Assembly (NCBI GenBank): GCA_003523225.1
Contig: DPGK01000022.1
Location: forward strand, 50,847-58,961
DNA: 8,115 nucleotides
Origin: Clostridiales bacterium
GTDB lineage: Bacteria; Bacillota; Clostridia; Oscillospirales; CAG-272
Direction of reading: 5' to 3'
The notes under the pieces are model-generated. The model saw only the letters and a list, made by a program, of their open reading frames with translations, searched no databases and was not told where the DNA came from. Made by a program: the position numbers and the translations under genes. Of this stretch, positions 1 through 5,985 are shown piece after piece (position 1 is the first letter of the stretch; the number at the start of each line of letters is the position of its first letter).

Positions 1-31
1 CATCGAGTTTTTTTACAGCCCCTCCTTTCAT
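1..31 (-). CDS. Possible 5' end of a further minus-strand gene, cut by the window edge
   Basis: Reading the minus strand past the carboxypeptidase stop, a strong purine-rich ribosome binding site (AAAGGAGGGG, plus-strand 19-28) is followed by an ATG at 3-1. An alternative ATG at 31-29 opens a frame beginning MKGGAVKKLD, but that ATG has no ribosome binding site of its own and would contain the Shine-Dalgarno sequence. No terminator lies between the carboxypeptidase stop at 65 and this site, so the two genes would form an operon. Too few codons are visible to name a product or to settle the start. Confidence 0.35.
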   Translation of the reverse strand, partial: MKGGAVKKLD

Positions 32-64
32 TGCGTTTTGAAGCACTGTACGTTTAAGGTCGGG

Positions 65-1222
65 TCAATCCGTCGCGTATTTCATAAGAATATTGTAATG
101 GTCGCTCAGCACCTCGGACATATTTCGTGCGTGACCGGTAACTATTATGTAGTGTTTGCCGCTGTCCGAAACGGCGTATGAGGCAAGGCAGCTGCCCGAT
201 TCGTCAACGTATCCGGTCTTGCCCCCGAGCATTGTGAAGCCGCTCAGCTTCACCGAGCCGTAAGCGGCGGAGTATTCGTTGATGTTGAGCCTCAGACGGT
301 CGGTCAGCTTGTGACGTGTTGAGGAGTCAGTCCCGTTGCCTTCGATAACGTAGCTGTCGGCGCAGATTATTTCCCGCATAAGCTCATCCTTCAGCGCGTA
401 GGCAAAGATGATTCCCATTTCGTTTGCCGTTGAATAGTTGTCCTTGTCGTAAAGCCCGGAGGAATTGGTGAAATGCGTGCTCCGAAGCCCCAGCTGTGCC
501 GCCTTTTCGTTCATAAACGCGGCAAAGGCTTCCTCGCTGTCTGCGCAAAGATACGCAAGACCCACCGTGGCGTCGCAGCCGGACGGCAGCATTGCGCCGT
601 ACATCAGATCGATCGCGCTGACCGTCTCTCCGATGGTAAAGCCCACCTTCATTGCGTCAAGCTCCAGCGAGTAGAGCATTCTGCGTGTAAAGGTCACGCT
701 TGTGCTGAGGTCGGGAATCCGCTCACGCGCCACGATAAGGGTCATTATCTTGGTAAGGGAGGCGGGGTACATCTGCGAGTCTCCGTTTCTTGAGGCAAGC
801 ACATACCCGGTGTCGGCGTCAATGAGAACGGCATATTCGGAGTTTATCCCGGTAATGGTCCTTATCTTTGGAGGCGCTTCGGTAACTGCCGGAGCTGCCG
901 ATGTCAGGGGCGCGGCGTCTGTGACTGCTGACGGCGCGGTATCCGGATCTGCCACAACGCCTATGTCCGAGCCGGGGACGTCTTTGGTGTCGGACGGCAT
1001 GGCGTAGCTCCCTTTTGAGGAGAGTGCAAAAACGGCTATGAAGGTCAGCAGCACCGCTCCGAACAGCACAAAGGAAAGTAGCAGCACCATGTTCAGCGTG
1101 CGCTCGTGCGTTTTGCGCGGCACGGCGGCTTCAGACCCCTCCGGCGGAGCTTTCCGTTTGGGCGGCGGACCCTGGGTTATGTATATACGTCCGTCATCTC
1201 CCGGACGCTTTTCGTTGTTCAT
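65..1222 (-). CDS. D-alanyl-D-alanine carboxypeptidase (peptidase S11, DacA/DacF type), membrane anchored
   Basis: This is a penicillin-binding enzyme that removes the terminal D-Ala from peptidoglycan stem peptides outside the membrane. In the 385-aa product, residues 1-44 are a charged, proline-rich cytoplasmic tail. Residues 45-67 form one hydrophobic segment without an obvious cleavage site, so it is probably a type II signal anchor. Residues 75-120 are a Pro/Ala/Thr linker, and the transpeptidase-like domain runs from about 125 to the end. Catalytic motifs are in order: SLTK at 155-158 (Ser155 nucleophile), SGC at 214-216 and KTG at 335-337. The middle motif is normally SGN or SxN, so Asn is replaced by Cys here. 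No C-terminal PBP5-like beta domain or amphipathic anchor is present, which fits anchoring at the N-terminus. The ATG at 1222-1220 has GGAGG five bases upstream. The family call is secure. The choice between dacA, dacB and dacF is not, so no symbol is given. Confidence 0.93.
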   Translation of the reverse strand: MNNEKRPGDDGRIYITQGPPPKRKAPPEGSEAAVPRKTHERTLNMVLLLSFVLFGAVLLTFIAVFALSSKGSYAMPSDTKDVPGSDIGVVADPDTAPSAVTDAAPLTSAAPAVTEAPPKIRTITGINSEYAVLIDADTGYVLASRNGDSQMYPASLTKIMTLIVARERIPDLSTSVTFTRRMLYSLELDAMKVGFTIGETVSAIDLMYGAMLPSGCDATVGLAYLCADSEEAFAAFMNEKAAQLGLRSTHFTNSSGLYDKDNYSTANEMGIIFAYALKDELMREIICADSYVIEGNGTDSSTRHKLTDRLRLNINEYSAAYGSVKLSGFTMLGGKTGYVDESGSCLASYAVSDSGKHYIIVTGHARNMSEVLSDHYNILMKYATD

Positions 1223-1242
1223 ACGATCCTCCGCTCCTTTGT

Positions 1243-1260
1243 GCCGTCTCTGCGGACGGC
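1243..1260 (-). other. Small stem-loop in the carboxypeptidase 5' UTR
   Basis: GCCGTC at 1243-1248 and GACGGC at 1255-1260 are perfect complements around a 6-nt loop. The hairpin would lie in the minus-strand leader between the predicted transcription start (about 1275) and the ribosome binding site at 1228-1232. It has no T-tract, so it is not a terminator. It could stabilise the mRNA or be incidental. Confidence 0.35.
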
Positions 1261-1281
1261 AGATTGCTTTTGTTATGTTAT

Positions 1282-1310
1282 ATTATAACACAGCCGCCAT
1301 GTCATTTCAA
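1282..1310 (-). promoter_or_regulatory. Sigma-A promoter for the carboxypeptidase gene
   Basis: On the minus strand TTGAAA (plus-strand 1305-1310) and TATAAT (1282-1287) are separated by exactly 17 bp. A TG lies one base upstream of the -10 box, giving an extended -10. This places the start near 1275 and gives a leader of about 53 nt before the ATG at 1222. A TTGACT five bases further upstream would give a 22-bp spacer and is less likely to be used. Confidence 0.8.
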
Positions 1311-1435
1311 GTCAAACGGTGCTTTTTATGAAGTAATATGAAAATGCCAAGTAAATTTTTTTGTGCTTATACGTCACAAGGAAGCCGCTTTTTAATTATT
1401 TTCCGCTTTTTGACACGGTTTTATCCGGATATCTG

Positions 1436-1464
1436 TTGACATGCGAAAAAATGTATGGTATAAT
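1436..1464 (+). promoter_or_regulatory. Consensus sigma-A promoter for secG
   Basis: TTGACA at 1436-1441 and TATAAT at 1459-1464 are both perfect hexamers with a 17-bp spacer. TGG directly precedes the -10 box, adding an extended -10 element. Transcription should start near 1471, giving an 85-nt leader. This is as strong a vegetative promoter as sequence alone can show, which fits constitutive expression of a core translocase subunit. Confidence 0.92.
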
Positions 1465-1482
1465 TACAATTACGCATCGGAT

Positions 1483-1529
1483 CGCTCCGCCGTCTGAACT
1501 GTCAGAGAGAGAACGGACGCGACGGAGCG
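1483..1529 (+). other. Long-range hairpin in the secG 5' UTR
   Basis: CGCTCCG (1483-1489) is complementary to CGGAGCG (1523-1529). Alternatively the outer six base pairs can stack on a second GTC/GAC pairing (1492-1494 with 1521-1523), leaving a 3-nt bulge. The loop is purine-rich. The stem ends 13 nt before the GGAGG at 1543-1547, so it leaves the ribosome binding site free and may simply protect the 5' end. No known riboswitch motif was recognised. Confidence 0.4.
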
Positions 1530-1555
1530 GAAATCATAAATCGGAGGATATTAAA

Positions 1556-1798
1556 ATGGGAGTCTTTGAGATAGTAATGGGCATCATTCTTCTGGTTATG
1601 GCTGTCTTTCTCGTGGTTGCCGTGCTTTTGCAGTCCGGCAGCAGCAAGAGACTTTCCGGCGCTATTGCCGGTGCTGCCGATTCTTTCCTCGGCAAGGAAA
1701 GAGGAAGCCGTCTTGACAAGCTGCTCAACACGCTGACGCCTATCGTTGCCGGAGTATTTGCTGTCGTAGTTATTATCATGTATGTAGCTGTTTCCTGA
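1556..1798 (+). CDS. secG: SecG, protein-export translocase subunit
   Basis: SecG is the small auxiliary subunit of the SecYEG channel and assists SecA-driven protein export across the cytoplasmic membrane. The 80-aa product has the family's usual size and topology: a hydrophobic helix at about 3-25, a polar loop, and a second helix at about 60-79. The characteristic loop signature is clear: LLQSGSSKRLSGAIAG (24-39) followed by a Gly/Arg-rich FLGKERGSRLDK stretch (44-55). I chose the ATG at 1556 because GGAGG (1543-1547) lies 8 nt upstream and a perfect promoter ends at 1464. The in-frame extension to 1361 would begin before the promoter and adds residues unlike SecG. The gene is monocistronic, with its own promoter upstream and an intrinsic terminator downstream. 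In many Clostridia secG is followed by rnr and smpB, and neither is present here. Confidence 0.95.
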   Translation: MGVFEIVMGIILLVMAVFLVVAVLLQSGSSKRLSGAIAGAADSFLGKERGSRLDKLLNTLTPIVAGVFAVVVIIMYVAVS

Positions 1799-1829
1799 GT
1801 CTGCGGGGCAAAGCCGCCCTCAGGTACCG

Positions 1830-1863
1830 AAAAAGCGGACGAAGAAACTCGTCCGCTTTTTTG
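1830..1863 (+). terminator. Rho-independent terminator of secG
   Basis: AAAAGCGGACGA (1831-1842) pairs perfectly with TCGTCCGCTTTT (1849-1860) around a 6-nt loop. The 3' arm runs into a T-tract ending at 1862. The A-tract, GC core and T-tract arrangement is classical and could work in both directions. It separates secG from the next promoter at 1907. Confidence 0.92.
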
Positions 1864-1890
1864 TGCTATTGTTTTGATACTGTTAAATTA

Positions 1891-1914
1891 CGTGTCAAAA
1901 AAACGGTTGACACG
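1891..1914 (+). promoter_or_regulatory. Operator candidate: 8-bp inverted repeat covering the -35 box
   Basis: CGTGTCAA (1891-1898) and TTGACACG (1907-1914) are perfect inverted copies separated by 8 nt. The right arm contains the whole -35 hexamer of the glycosidase/luxS promoter. A site placed like this would let a dimeric regulator block or modulate RNA polymerase. The spacer AAAAACGG is asymmetric. No regulator gene lies in the window, so the factor is unknown. Chance overlap with the consensus -35 box is possible for about six of the eight bases. Confidence 0.5.
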
Positions 1915-1935
1915 GGAACGGGCGTCGGGTATAAT
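1907..1935 (+). promoter_or_regulatory. Consensus sigma-A promoter for the GH13-luxS-mtnN unit
   Basis: TTGACA (1907-1912) and TATAAT (1930-1935) are perfect hexamers with a 17-bp spacer, predicting a start near 1942. The site lies between the secG terminator and the glycosidase ATG at 2012, giving a leader of about 70 nt. It also rules out the TTG at 1874 as the translation start, because that codon would not be in the transcript. Confidence 0.9.
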
Positions 1936-2011
1936 TGTATTGACTGTTTTTTCCGATAGGTCGATCAGCCGCAGAAGCAGTTTAGTTTTCAGGAAGGGAT
2001 ATGTTGAAATA

Positions 2012-3961
2012 ATGATTGAAAAAGATAAAAAAATTCCCCTTTGCCGCCGCTCGCTTTCCTTTGTGCTTGCGCTTTGCATGGGGCTTCCGCTGCTTGCCTC
2101 CTGCAACGGGGGAAGCATTCCGGGGGACGGGACCCAGGGGGAGGTCACCTCATCCGCGTCCGGCACGGACGCAAGGTTTGCAATAATATCCGACGGAAAG
2201 GCAAATTACAGCCTGCGCGCCGATTCTCTTGTCAGGACCTGCAGCGATGTTGAGATCGATCGCATGAACACACTTTTTGAGCAGCTTTACGGAGCGCGGC
2301 TTGAATTTTCCGACGCCGAGCCGTATATCGAGCTGAAATATGGCGGAGATATACGCAGCTACTCGGTCACACTGGACGAGGAAAGCGGAAACATAACCAT
2401 TACCGGCGGACCGATCGAGGCTCTGCGGCGTGCGATATACGAATTTATCGCCGCGGCGTGCAGCGGCAAGGCGGACAAGGACCTTACCGTCGACAAAAAC
2501 GTGGAGCTTTCATACGATTATAACACCGACACAACGGACAACTCCGACTTGCTTTCATACATTTCCACTGAAAGCGTAAAGCTCGTGTCGGGAAATTCTA
2601 CGGGGACGCTTATGACTCCCGAATGGGTCGAGTCTCTTGTCATGGTCGAACTGCGCACCGACGTGGCTTCCATCGGGGGAACCTTCAGCGAGTCATACGA
2701 CCTTATTGATTTTTACGCCTCGGTTGGCGTGAACGGCATCTGGCTCGTTCCGGTATACGAGCGCGGTCCGGGCGGAAACGGCTACGGCAATACCGGCCCC
2801 GACCGGGTCGATCCGGCGTTTGCCGGCACAAGTGAGGACGGCTGGCAGGCTGTGCGCGAGTTTGTGGATTACGCACACTCAAAGGGAATTTACATTTTCC
2901 TTGATATTATCACATGGGGAGTCATGAACGGATCGCGGCTCACCGTCGAGCATCCGGACTGGTTTGAAGGCTCTCTCTGGGGCAACACGGCGTTCAACTG
3001 GAAGAACGAGGAGCTTCGCAAGTGGTTCATTGACGTGTGCGTAAACAATATCCTTGTGACGGGAGCTGACGGTTACCGCTGCGACTGCGAGCCGTTCACT
3101 ACCGGATATGATATTTACGGTGAGATACGCTCCCGCCTTGAAGCGGCAGGAAAGCACATTATCATAATTTCCGAGGACGGCAGCGACCGCTCCCGCACCT
3201 ATGATCTCGAGCAGGACGGAGTTCTGCTTTATTCCGCCATGACGCGCGGCGACTTCTATCAGAATCAGGCAAACTTTTATGTTGACGGATACCTTGATAT
3301 CGTAGATTCGGTGAAAAACGGCACGGGTATCGGTTACGCGGGCGGGCAGTCCGATCCGGCAATTACCGGCACGGGGAAATATTACACCAACTGCCTTACA
3401 AACCATGACTTCACCGCGCGCTCGGTAAAAGGAAGCCGGCTTAAAATAGGATACTCTGCGATACTTGCGCCCTTTATTCCCCTGTGGTATATGGGAGATG
3501 AGTTCAACGCCAGCGCGTCCGACGGCGTGCTTTACTTCAAGCAGGTGGATTATTCAGAAGCAAAAACGCCGGAAAAATCCTTATTCCTTGAGGATGTGCG
3601 CAGGTATATAAGGATAAGACGAACACTGGGCGATATTTTTGAATGCTGGGCTGAAAACCACCGCGATTCCAACATCTGCGAGGTCAGCGCCGAGGGCTTC
3701 GGCACTCTCCAGCACTACGCAAGATTCGCGGGAGATCGCGCCGTGCTTGTAATTGCAAACAACAATGAATCGGGGATTTCCGCAGGAAAGGTGACAATAC
3801 CCTTCGAGGAATGCGGAATTTCCGGAGGAGCGCAATACACCGTAACCGACCTCATGAGCGGAAAAACGGTGATCTGCGGCAGCGCCGATGAGGTGAACGG
3901 CTTCAGGTCGGTGCTTCCCGCCGGATACGTAGGAGTATATCTTGTAGAAAAAACAGCCTGA
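2012..3961 (+). CDS. Secreted lipoprotein of the alpha-amylase (GH13) family
   Basis: This is a probable cell-surface enzyme acting on alpha-glucosidic linkages. The 649-aa product starts with a lipoprotein signal peptide: basic residues, a hydrophobic core at about 14-28, and lipobox LASC with Cys31. Residues about 55-170 form an extra alpha/beta domain ending in an ITGGPIEALRRAIYEF stretch, resembling the N-terminal domains of some GH20/GH67-type enzymes. The GH13 barrel runs from about 205 to 545. GYRCD (354-358) gives the Arg356/Asp358 nucleophile motif, ISED (386-389) gives the acid/base Glu388, and TNHD (463-466) gives the third carboxylate Asp466. Region I is atypical: Asp298 is kept but the usual Asn-His is Trp-Gly (302-303). 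A beta-rich C-terminal domain follows (about 565-649). The ATG at 2012 is preceded by GGAAGGG, 13 nt away, and yields a perfect lipoprotein signal. It is first in a probable four-gene unit. Substrate and product are unknown. Confidence 0.88.
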   Translation: MIEKDKKIPLCRRSLSFVLALCMGLPLLASCNGGSIPGDGTQGEVTSSASGTDARFAIISDGKANYSLRADSLVRTCSDVEIDRMNTLFEQLYGARLEFSDAEPYIELKYGGDIRSYSVTLDEESGNITITGGPIEALRRAIYEFIAAACSGKADKDLTVDKNVELSYDYNTDTTDNSDLLSYISTESVKLVSGNSTGTLMTPEWVESLVMVELRTDVASIGGTFSESYDLIDFYASVGVNGIWLVPVYERGPGGNGYGNTGPDRVDPAFAGTSEDGWQAVREFVDYAHSKGIYIFLDIITWGVMNGSRLTVEHPDWFEGSLWGNTAFNWKNEELRKWFIDVCVNNILVTGADGYRCDCEPFTTGYDIYGEIRSRLEAAGKHIIIISEDGSDRSRTYDLEQDGVLLYSAMTRGDFYQNQANFYVDGYLDIVDSVKNGTGIGYAGGQSDPAITGTGKYYTNCLTNHDFTARSVKGSRLKIGYSAILAPFIPLWYMGDEFNASASDGVLYFKQVDYSEAKTPEKSLFLEDVRRYIRIRRTLGDIFECWAENHRDSNICEVSAEGFGTLQHYARFAGDRAVLVIANNNESGISAGKVTIPFEECGISGGAQYTVTDLMSGKTVICGSADEVNGFRSVLPAGYVGVYLVEKTA

Positions 3962-3981
3962 GGGCAGGAGGAAAAACTGAT

Positions 3982-4536
3982 ATGCAGGACATTACAGCAC
4001 CGTATGAATACGTTGTGGCGGAAAAGGTCACGGGCAAGCTGAGGCTGCGCCGGGCAGGACTTATACTGCTTTATATTCTCTTTCCGCTGACGGCTCTCGT
4101 TATCACGGCGATGTCAAGCATCGGACCTCTGCTTGCCGCGATGTGTACCTTTCTGGCACTTGGCACCTGGATGCTCGTATTCTTCACATGGCGATATGTA
4201 TCGGTGGAGTATGAGTATTCCGTCGTCTCCGGACGGGTGACCTTCTGCAAGATATACGGCGGGCGTTCGCGCAAGAAGATGCTTGAGATGACGCTCAAGG
4301 AGGCGGAGATAATTGCGCCGCTTTCCGATGAATACAGCGGAAAGATCGAGGATTTTGCGCCGGAGGCTGAGTATTGCGCGCTCTCCGCGCGCGACGCGGA
4401 GGATGCGTATTTTGCGCTGTTCAGAAACTCAGAGGGGAAAAAGTGCGTCTTTTACTTTGAAGCCACCGCGCGTATGCTGAAGATATGCCGTATGTACAAT
4501 CCGTCGGGTACTGTAATGTCAAAGGTGAGGTACTGA
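3982..4536 (+). CDS. Small two-TM membrane protein of unknown function (possibly DUF6106-type)
   Basis: Function not recognised. The 184-aa product has a short polar N-terminus, a basic patch (KLRLRR, 19-24), and two closely spaced hydrophobic segments at about 25-44 and 48-70. A cytoplasmic-looking domain of about 110 residues follows. It begins with an EYEYSVVSGRVTF strand pattern and a basic GGRSRKK turn (93-99), and looks like a membrane-anchored beta-rich, PH-like domain. From memory this layout resembles clostridial proteins grouped as DUF6106, but I could not verify that. AGGAGG (3966-3971) lies 10 nt before the ATG. The gene begins 20 nt after the glycosidase stop and its own stop is one base from the luxS ATG, so it is almost certainly co-transcribed with both. 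The tight linkage to luxS suggests translational coupling rather than a shared biochemical role. Confidence 0.82.
   Translation: MQDITAPYEYVVAEKVTGKLRLRRAGLILLYILFPLTALVITAMSSIGPLLAAMCTFLALGTWMLVFFTWRYVSVEYEYSVVSGRVTFCKIYGGRSRKKMLEMTLKEAEIIAPLSDEYSGKIEDFAPEAEYCALSARDAEDAYFALFRNSEGKKCVFYFEATARMLKICRMYNPSGTVMSKVRY
4522..4530 (+). promoter_or_regulatory. luxS ribosome binding site inside the preceding gene
   Basis: AAGGTGAGG lies within the last codons of the membrane-protein gene, 7 nt before the luxS ATG at 4538. The upstream stop TGA (4534-4536) and the luxS start are one base apart. This arrangement favours ribosome hand-over (translational coupling) and supports the ATG at 4538 as the start. 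Confidence 0.75.
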
Positions 4537-4537
4537 T

Positions 4538-5038
4538 ATGGAAGCGCTGCCTAAGATACGCAGCTTTTCGGTCGACCACGACCGGCTGCTGCCGGGGCTT
4601 TATGTCAGCAGGGTGGACGGCGACGCGGTCACGTATGACCTGCGGATGCGCCGCCCGAACTCCGGAGATTACATCAGCCCGCTGGCTATGCACTCCTTTG
4701 AGCATATGCTGGCGACGTATATGCGGTCGGGCGCGATGGGCGGACGTGTGATATACGTCGGTCCTATGGGCTGTCGTACCGGATTTTACCTTATCGTGCG
4801 TCAGAGTCCGGGCGAGTCTGCCGACGCGCTGAACGCCGCGGTGCTCTCCGCGCTCACCGAAGCGCTTGAAGGTATATCCGCTCACCGCGGTAATGTTCCG
4901 GGAGCGCACCGCCGCGAGTGCGGAAATTACCGCTGTCTTTCTCTTGCCGCCGCGCAAAAGGAGGCAAGGCGGTATCTTGAGGTACTTACCTCGCACCCGG
5001 TCAGCTTTGCATACGAAGCCGAGGACGGCGGCATCTGA
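4538..5038 (+). CDS. luxS: LuxS, S-ribosylhomocysteine lyase (AI-2 precursor synthase)
   Basis: LuxS splits S-ribosylhomocysteine into homocysteine and 4,5-dihydroxy-2,3-pentanedione, the precursor of autoinducer 2, in the cytoplasm. The 166-aa product has normal family length. The metal site is visible as HSFEH (52-56; His52 and His56, with catalytic Glu55) plus Cys128 in the RECGNYR motif. The catalytic cysteine is Cys79 in GPMGCRTGFY (75-84). The SVDHDRL opening (11-17) also matches the family. All key residues are present, so the enzyme should be active. The gene is coupled to the membrane protein upstream (1-nt gap). It is followed after 94 nt by mtnN, whose product makes its substrate. 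Whether AI-2 acts as a signal here or is only a by-product of methyl-cycle recycling cannot be read from the sequence; no AI-2 receptor or uptake genes are in the window. Confidence 0.96.
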   Translation: MEALPKIRSFSVDHDRLLPGLYVSRVDGDAVTYDLRMRRPNSGDYISPLAMHSFEHMLATYMRSGAMGGRVIYVGPMGCRTGFYLIVRQSPGESADALNAAVLSALTEALEGISAHRGNVPGAHRRECGNYRCLSLAAAQKEARRYLEVLTSHPVSFAYEAEDGGI

Positions 5039-5112
5039 GAGAAAGAGTGAGATCGCGCGGCTATACTGAGATCTGAAACCGAAAAATTCAGGCGTTCGCG
5101 CACTTACCTGCC

Positions 5113-5120
5113 AAAGGAGA
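5113..5120 (+). promoter_or_regulatory. mtnN ribosome binding site
   Basis: AAAGGAGA lies 12 nt before the ATG at 5133, in a 94-nt gap after luxS. The gap shows no convincing -35/-10 pair and no terminator hairpin, so mtnN is most simply read through from luxS. A weak internal promoter cannot be excluded. Confidence 0.6.
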
Positions 5121-5132
5121 AGCATAACAAAA

Positions 5133-5855
5133 ATGATTGGAATAATCGGAGCTATGGACTGTGAGGTGTCGCTGTTGCTCTCGCAGATGACGGGAGTATC
5201 CGCCGGGCGCGTGGGGGCGCACACCTTTTACACCGGCGAGCTTGCCGGATGCTGCTGTGTGCTTGCACGGTGTGGGGTGGGGAAGGTCAACGCCGCAGCG
5301 TGTGCTGCGCTGATGATTGAAAAATACCGTCCCGCGGCAATAATAAATACCGGAGTCGGCGGGGGACTTGCCTCCGACCTCAGCATAGGCGAGCTGGTCG
5401 TTGCCGATGCGCTTTGCGAGCACGATCTCATATATGGGATCCTTGGCGACAAGAGGGGAACGGTTTTTTACCCGGACGGCAGAGAGATCATTATGCTGCC
5501 GACCGATAAGACCGTAACGGGTATGATCGCCGAAGCGGCGTCCTCTCTCGGTATTCCTTGCAGGCGCGGGATCATCGCGTCTGGGGACAGGTTCGTTGAC
5601 AGCGCAGAGGTCAAGCAGGATATCCGCGCCGAGTTCGGCGCTGACGTGTGCGAGATGGAGGGCGCGGCAATAGCTCAGGTCGCGTTTGCCATGGGCGTTC
5701 CTTTTGCGGTTCTGCGCTCGGTGTCCGACCTTGCCGACGGCTCGGCGCCCGAAAGCTTCGGGAAATTTGCCGAGGAGAGCGCCGATGTCGCCGCAAGAGT
5801 TCTTTCCGGGGCGCTTCCCTCGATCGCGGCGGCAGAGGCGAAAAAACAAAGCTGA
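5133..5855 (+). CDS. mtnN: 5'-methylthioadenosine/S-adenosylhomocysteine nucleosidase (MtnN, Pfs)
   Basis: MtnN hydrolyses the N-glycosidic bond of S-adenosylhomocysteine and methylthioadenosine, releasing adenine. With SAH it yields S-ribosylhomocysteine, the LuxS substrate. The 240-aa product has the family's usual length and motifs: IGIIGAM at 2-8, Glu11 (equivalent of E. coli Glu12), NTGVGGGL at 72-79, CEMEGAA at 173-179 (Met175 and Glu176 for ribose and nucleophilic water), and the catalytic Asp199 in SVSDLAD (196-202). All active-site residues are in place. The C-terminus carries a short Ala/Lys-rich tail of about 12 residues (AAAEAKKQS end) beyond the core fold. Order luxS then mtnN on one strand makes a two-step SAH detoxification module. 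It is probably the last gene of the unit starting at 1907, since hairpins follow the stop. Confidence 0.96.
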   Translation: MIGIIGAMDCEVSLLLSQMTGVSAGRVGAHTFYTGELAGCCCVLARCGVGKVNAAACAALMIEKYRPAAIINTGVGGGLASDLSIGELVVADALCEHDLIYGILGDKRGTVFYPDGREIIMLPTDKTVTGMIAEAASSLGIPCRRGIIASGDRFVDSAEVKQDIRAEFGADVCEMEGAAIAQVAFAMGVPFAVLRSVSDLADGSAPESFGKFAEESADVAARVLSGALPSIAAAEAKKQS

Positions 5856-5871
5856 AACGACTCTCGTTTTT
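5855..5871 (+). terminator. Weak intrinsic terminator candidate right after mtnN
   Basis: AAACGA (5855-5860) pairs with TCGTTT (5864-5869) around a 3-nt loop, and the 3' arm continues into T's to 5871. Only two of the six pairs are GC, so by itself it is weak. It begins on the last base of the stop codon. It may act together with the stronger hairpin at 5881-5905. Confidence 0.35.
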
Positions 5872-5880
5872 ACATATACT

Positions 5881-5905
5881 GGGACTCTACTGCCGGTAGA
5901 GTCCC
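5881..5905. repeat. Perfect 10-bp inverted repeat downstream of mtnN
   Basis: GGGACTCTAC (5881-5890) and GTAGAGTCCC (5896-5905) are exact complements around the loop TGCCG. As RNA this is a stable hairpin at the 3' end of the mtnN transcript. No T-tract follows on either strand, so it is not a textbook intrinsic terminator. It could protect the mRNA 3' end, cause pausing, or be a protein binding site. Confidence 0.65.
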
Positions 5906-5943
5906 GCTGAATCAGCCGTTCAGCCGCTTCCACTGACGGTTAA

Positions 5944-5972
5944 TTGCCATATTGACATACGGATGCTATAAT
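5944..5972 (+). promoter_or_regulatory. Extended -10 promoter for the structured leader / acyl-CoA synthetase
   Basis: TATAAT at 5967-5972 is preceded by TGC, giving an extended -10, and pairs with TTGCCA at 5944-5949 at a 17-bp spacing (five of six -35 matches). The predicted start near 5979 gives a leader of about 297 nt before the synthetase ATG at 6276. That length is unusual for this window, where other leaders are about 50-85 nt. A perfect TTGACA at 5952-5957 is only 9 bp from the -10 box and cannot serve as its partner. Confidence 0.7.
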
Positions 5973-5985
5973 TAAAAGCACCAAC

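Larger units (their letters stand above)
1223..1555. other. Divergent intergenic region between the carboxypeptidase gene and secG
   Basis: This 333-nt gap holds the two leaders and two back-to-back promoters listed separately. The core from about 1311 to 1435 is AT-rich, with runs of A and T, and separates the two -35 boxes. It contains a 10-bp palindrome TATCCGGATA (1422-1431) just before the secG -35 box, and an extra TTGACA at 1410-1415 with no partner -10 box. I see no small gene here. The plus-strand frame that runs open from 1361 into secG starts upstream of the secG promoter and has no ribosome binding site. Confidence 0.7.

Noticed and set aside
1361..1555. Upstream extension of secG to 1361
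   Set aside because: It starts before the secG promoter and adds 65 residues unlike SecG. The ATG at 1556 has GGAGG at ideal spacing.
1874..2011. Upstream extension of the GH13 gene to a TTG at 1874
   Set aside because: It begins before a perfect promoter (1907-1935), has no ribosome binding site, and would bury the lipoprotein signal peptide that starts at the ATG at 2012.
4421..5224. 267-codon open frame antisense to luxS
   Set aside because: It spans three plus-strand gene boundaries and has no recognisable domain. LuxS on the other strand is unambiguous.
5088..5933. 281-codon open frame antisense to mtnN
   Set aside because: It is a shadow of the well-supported nucleosidase gene. Its product is Arg/His-rich and unrecognisable.
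5952..5972. TTGACA at 5952 as the -35 box of the TATAAT at 5967
   Set aside because: The spacer is only 9 bp. TTGCCA at 5944-5949 gives the correct 17 bp.
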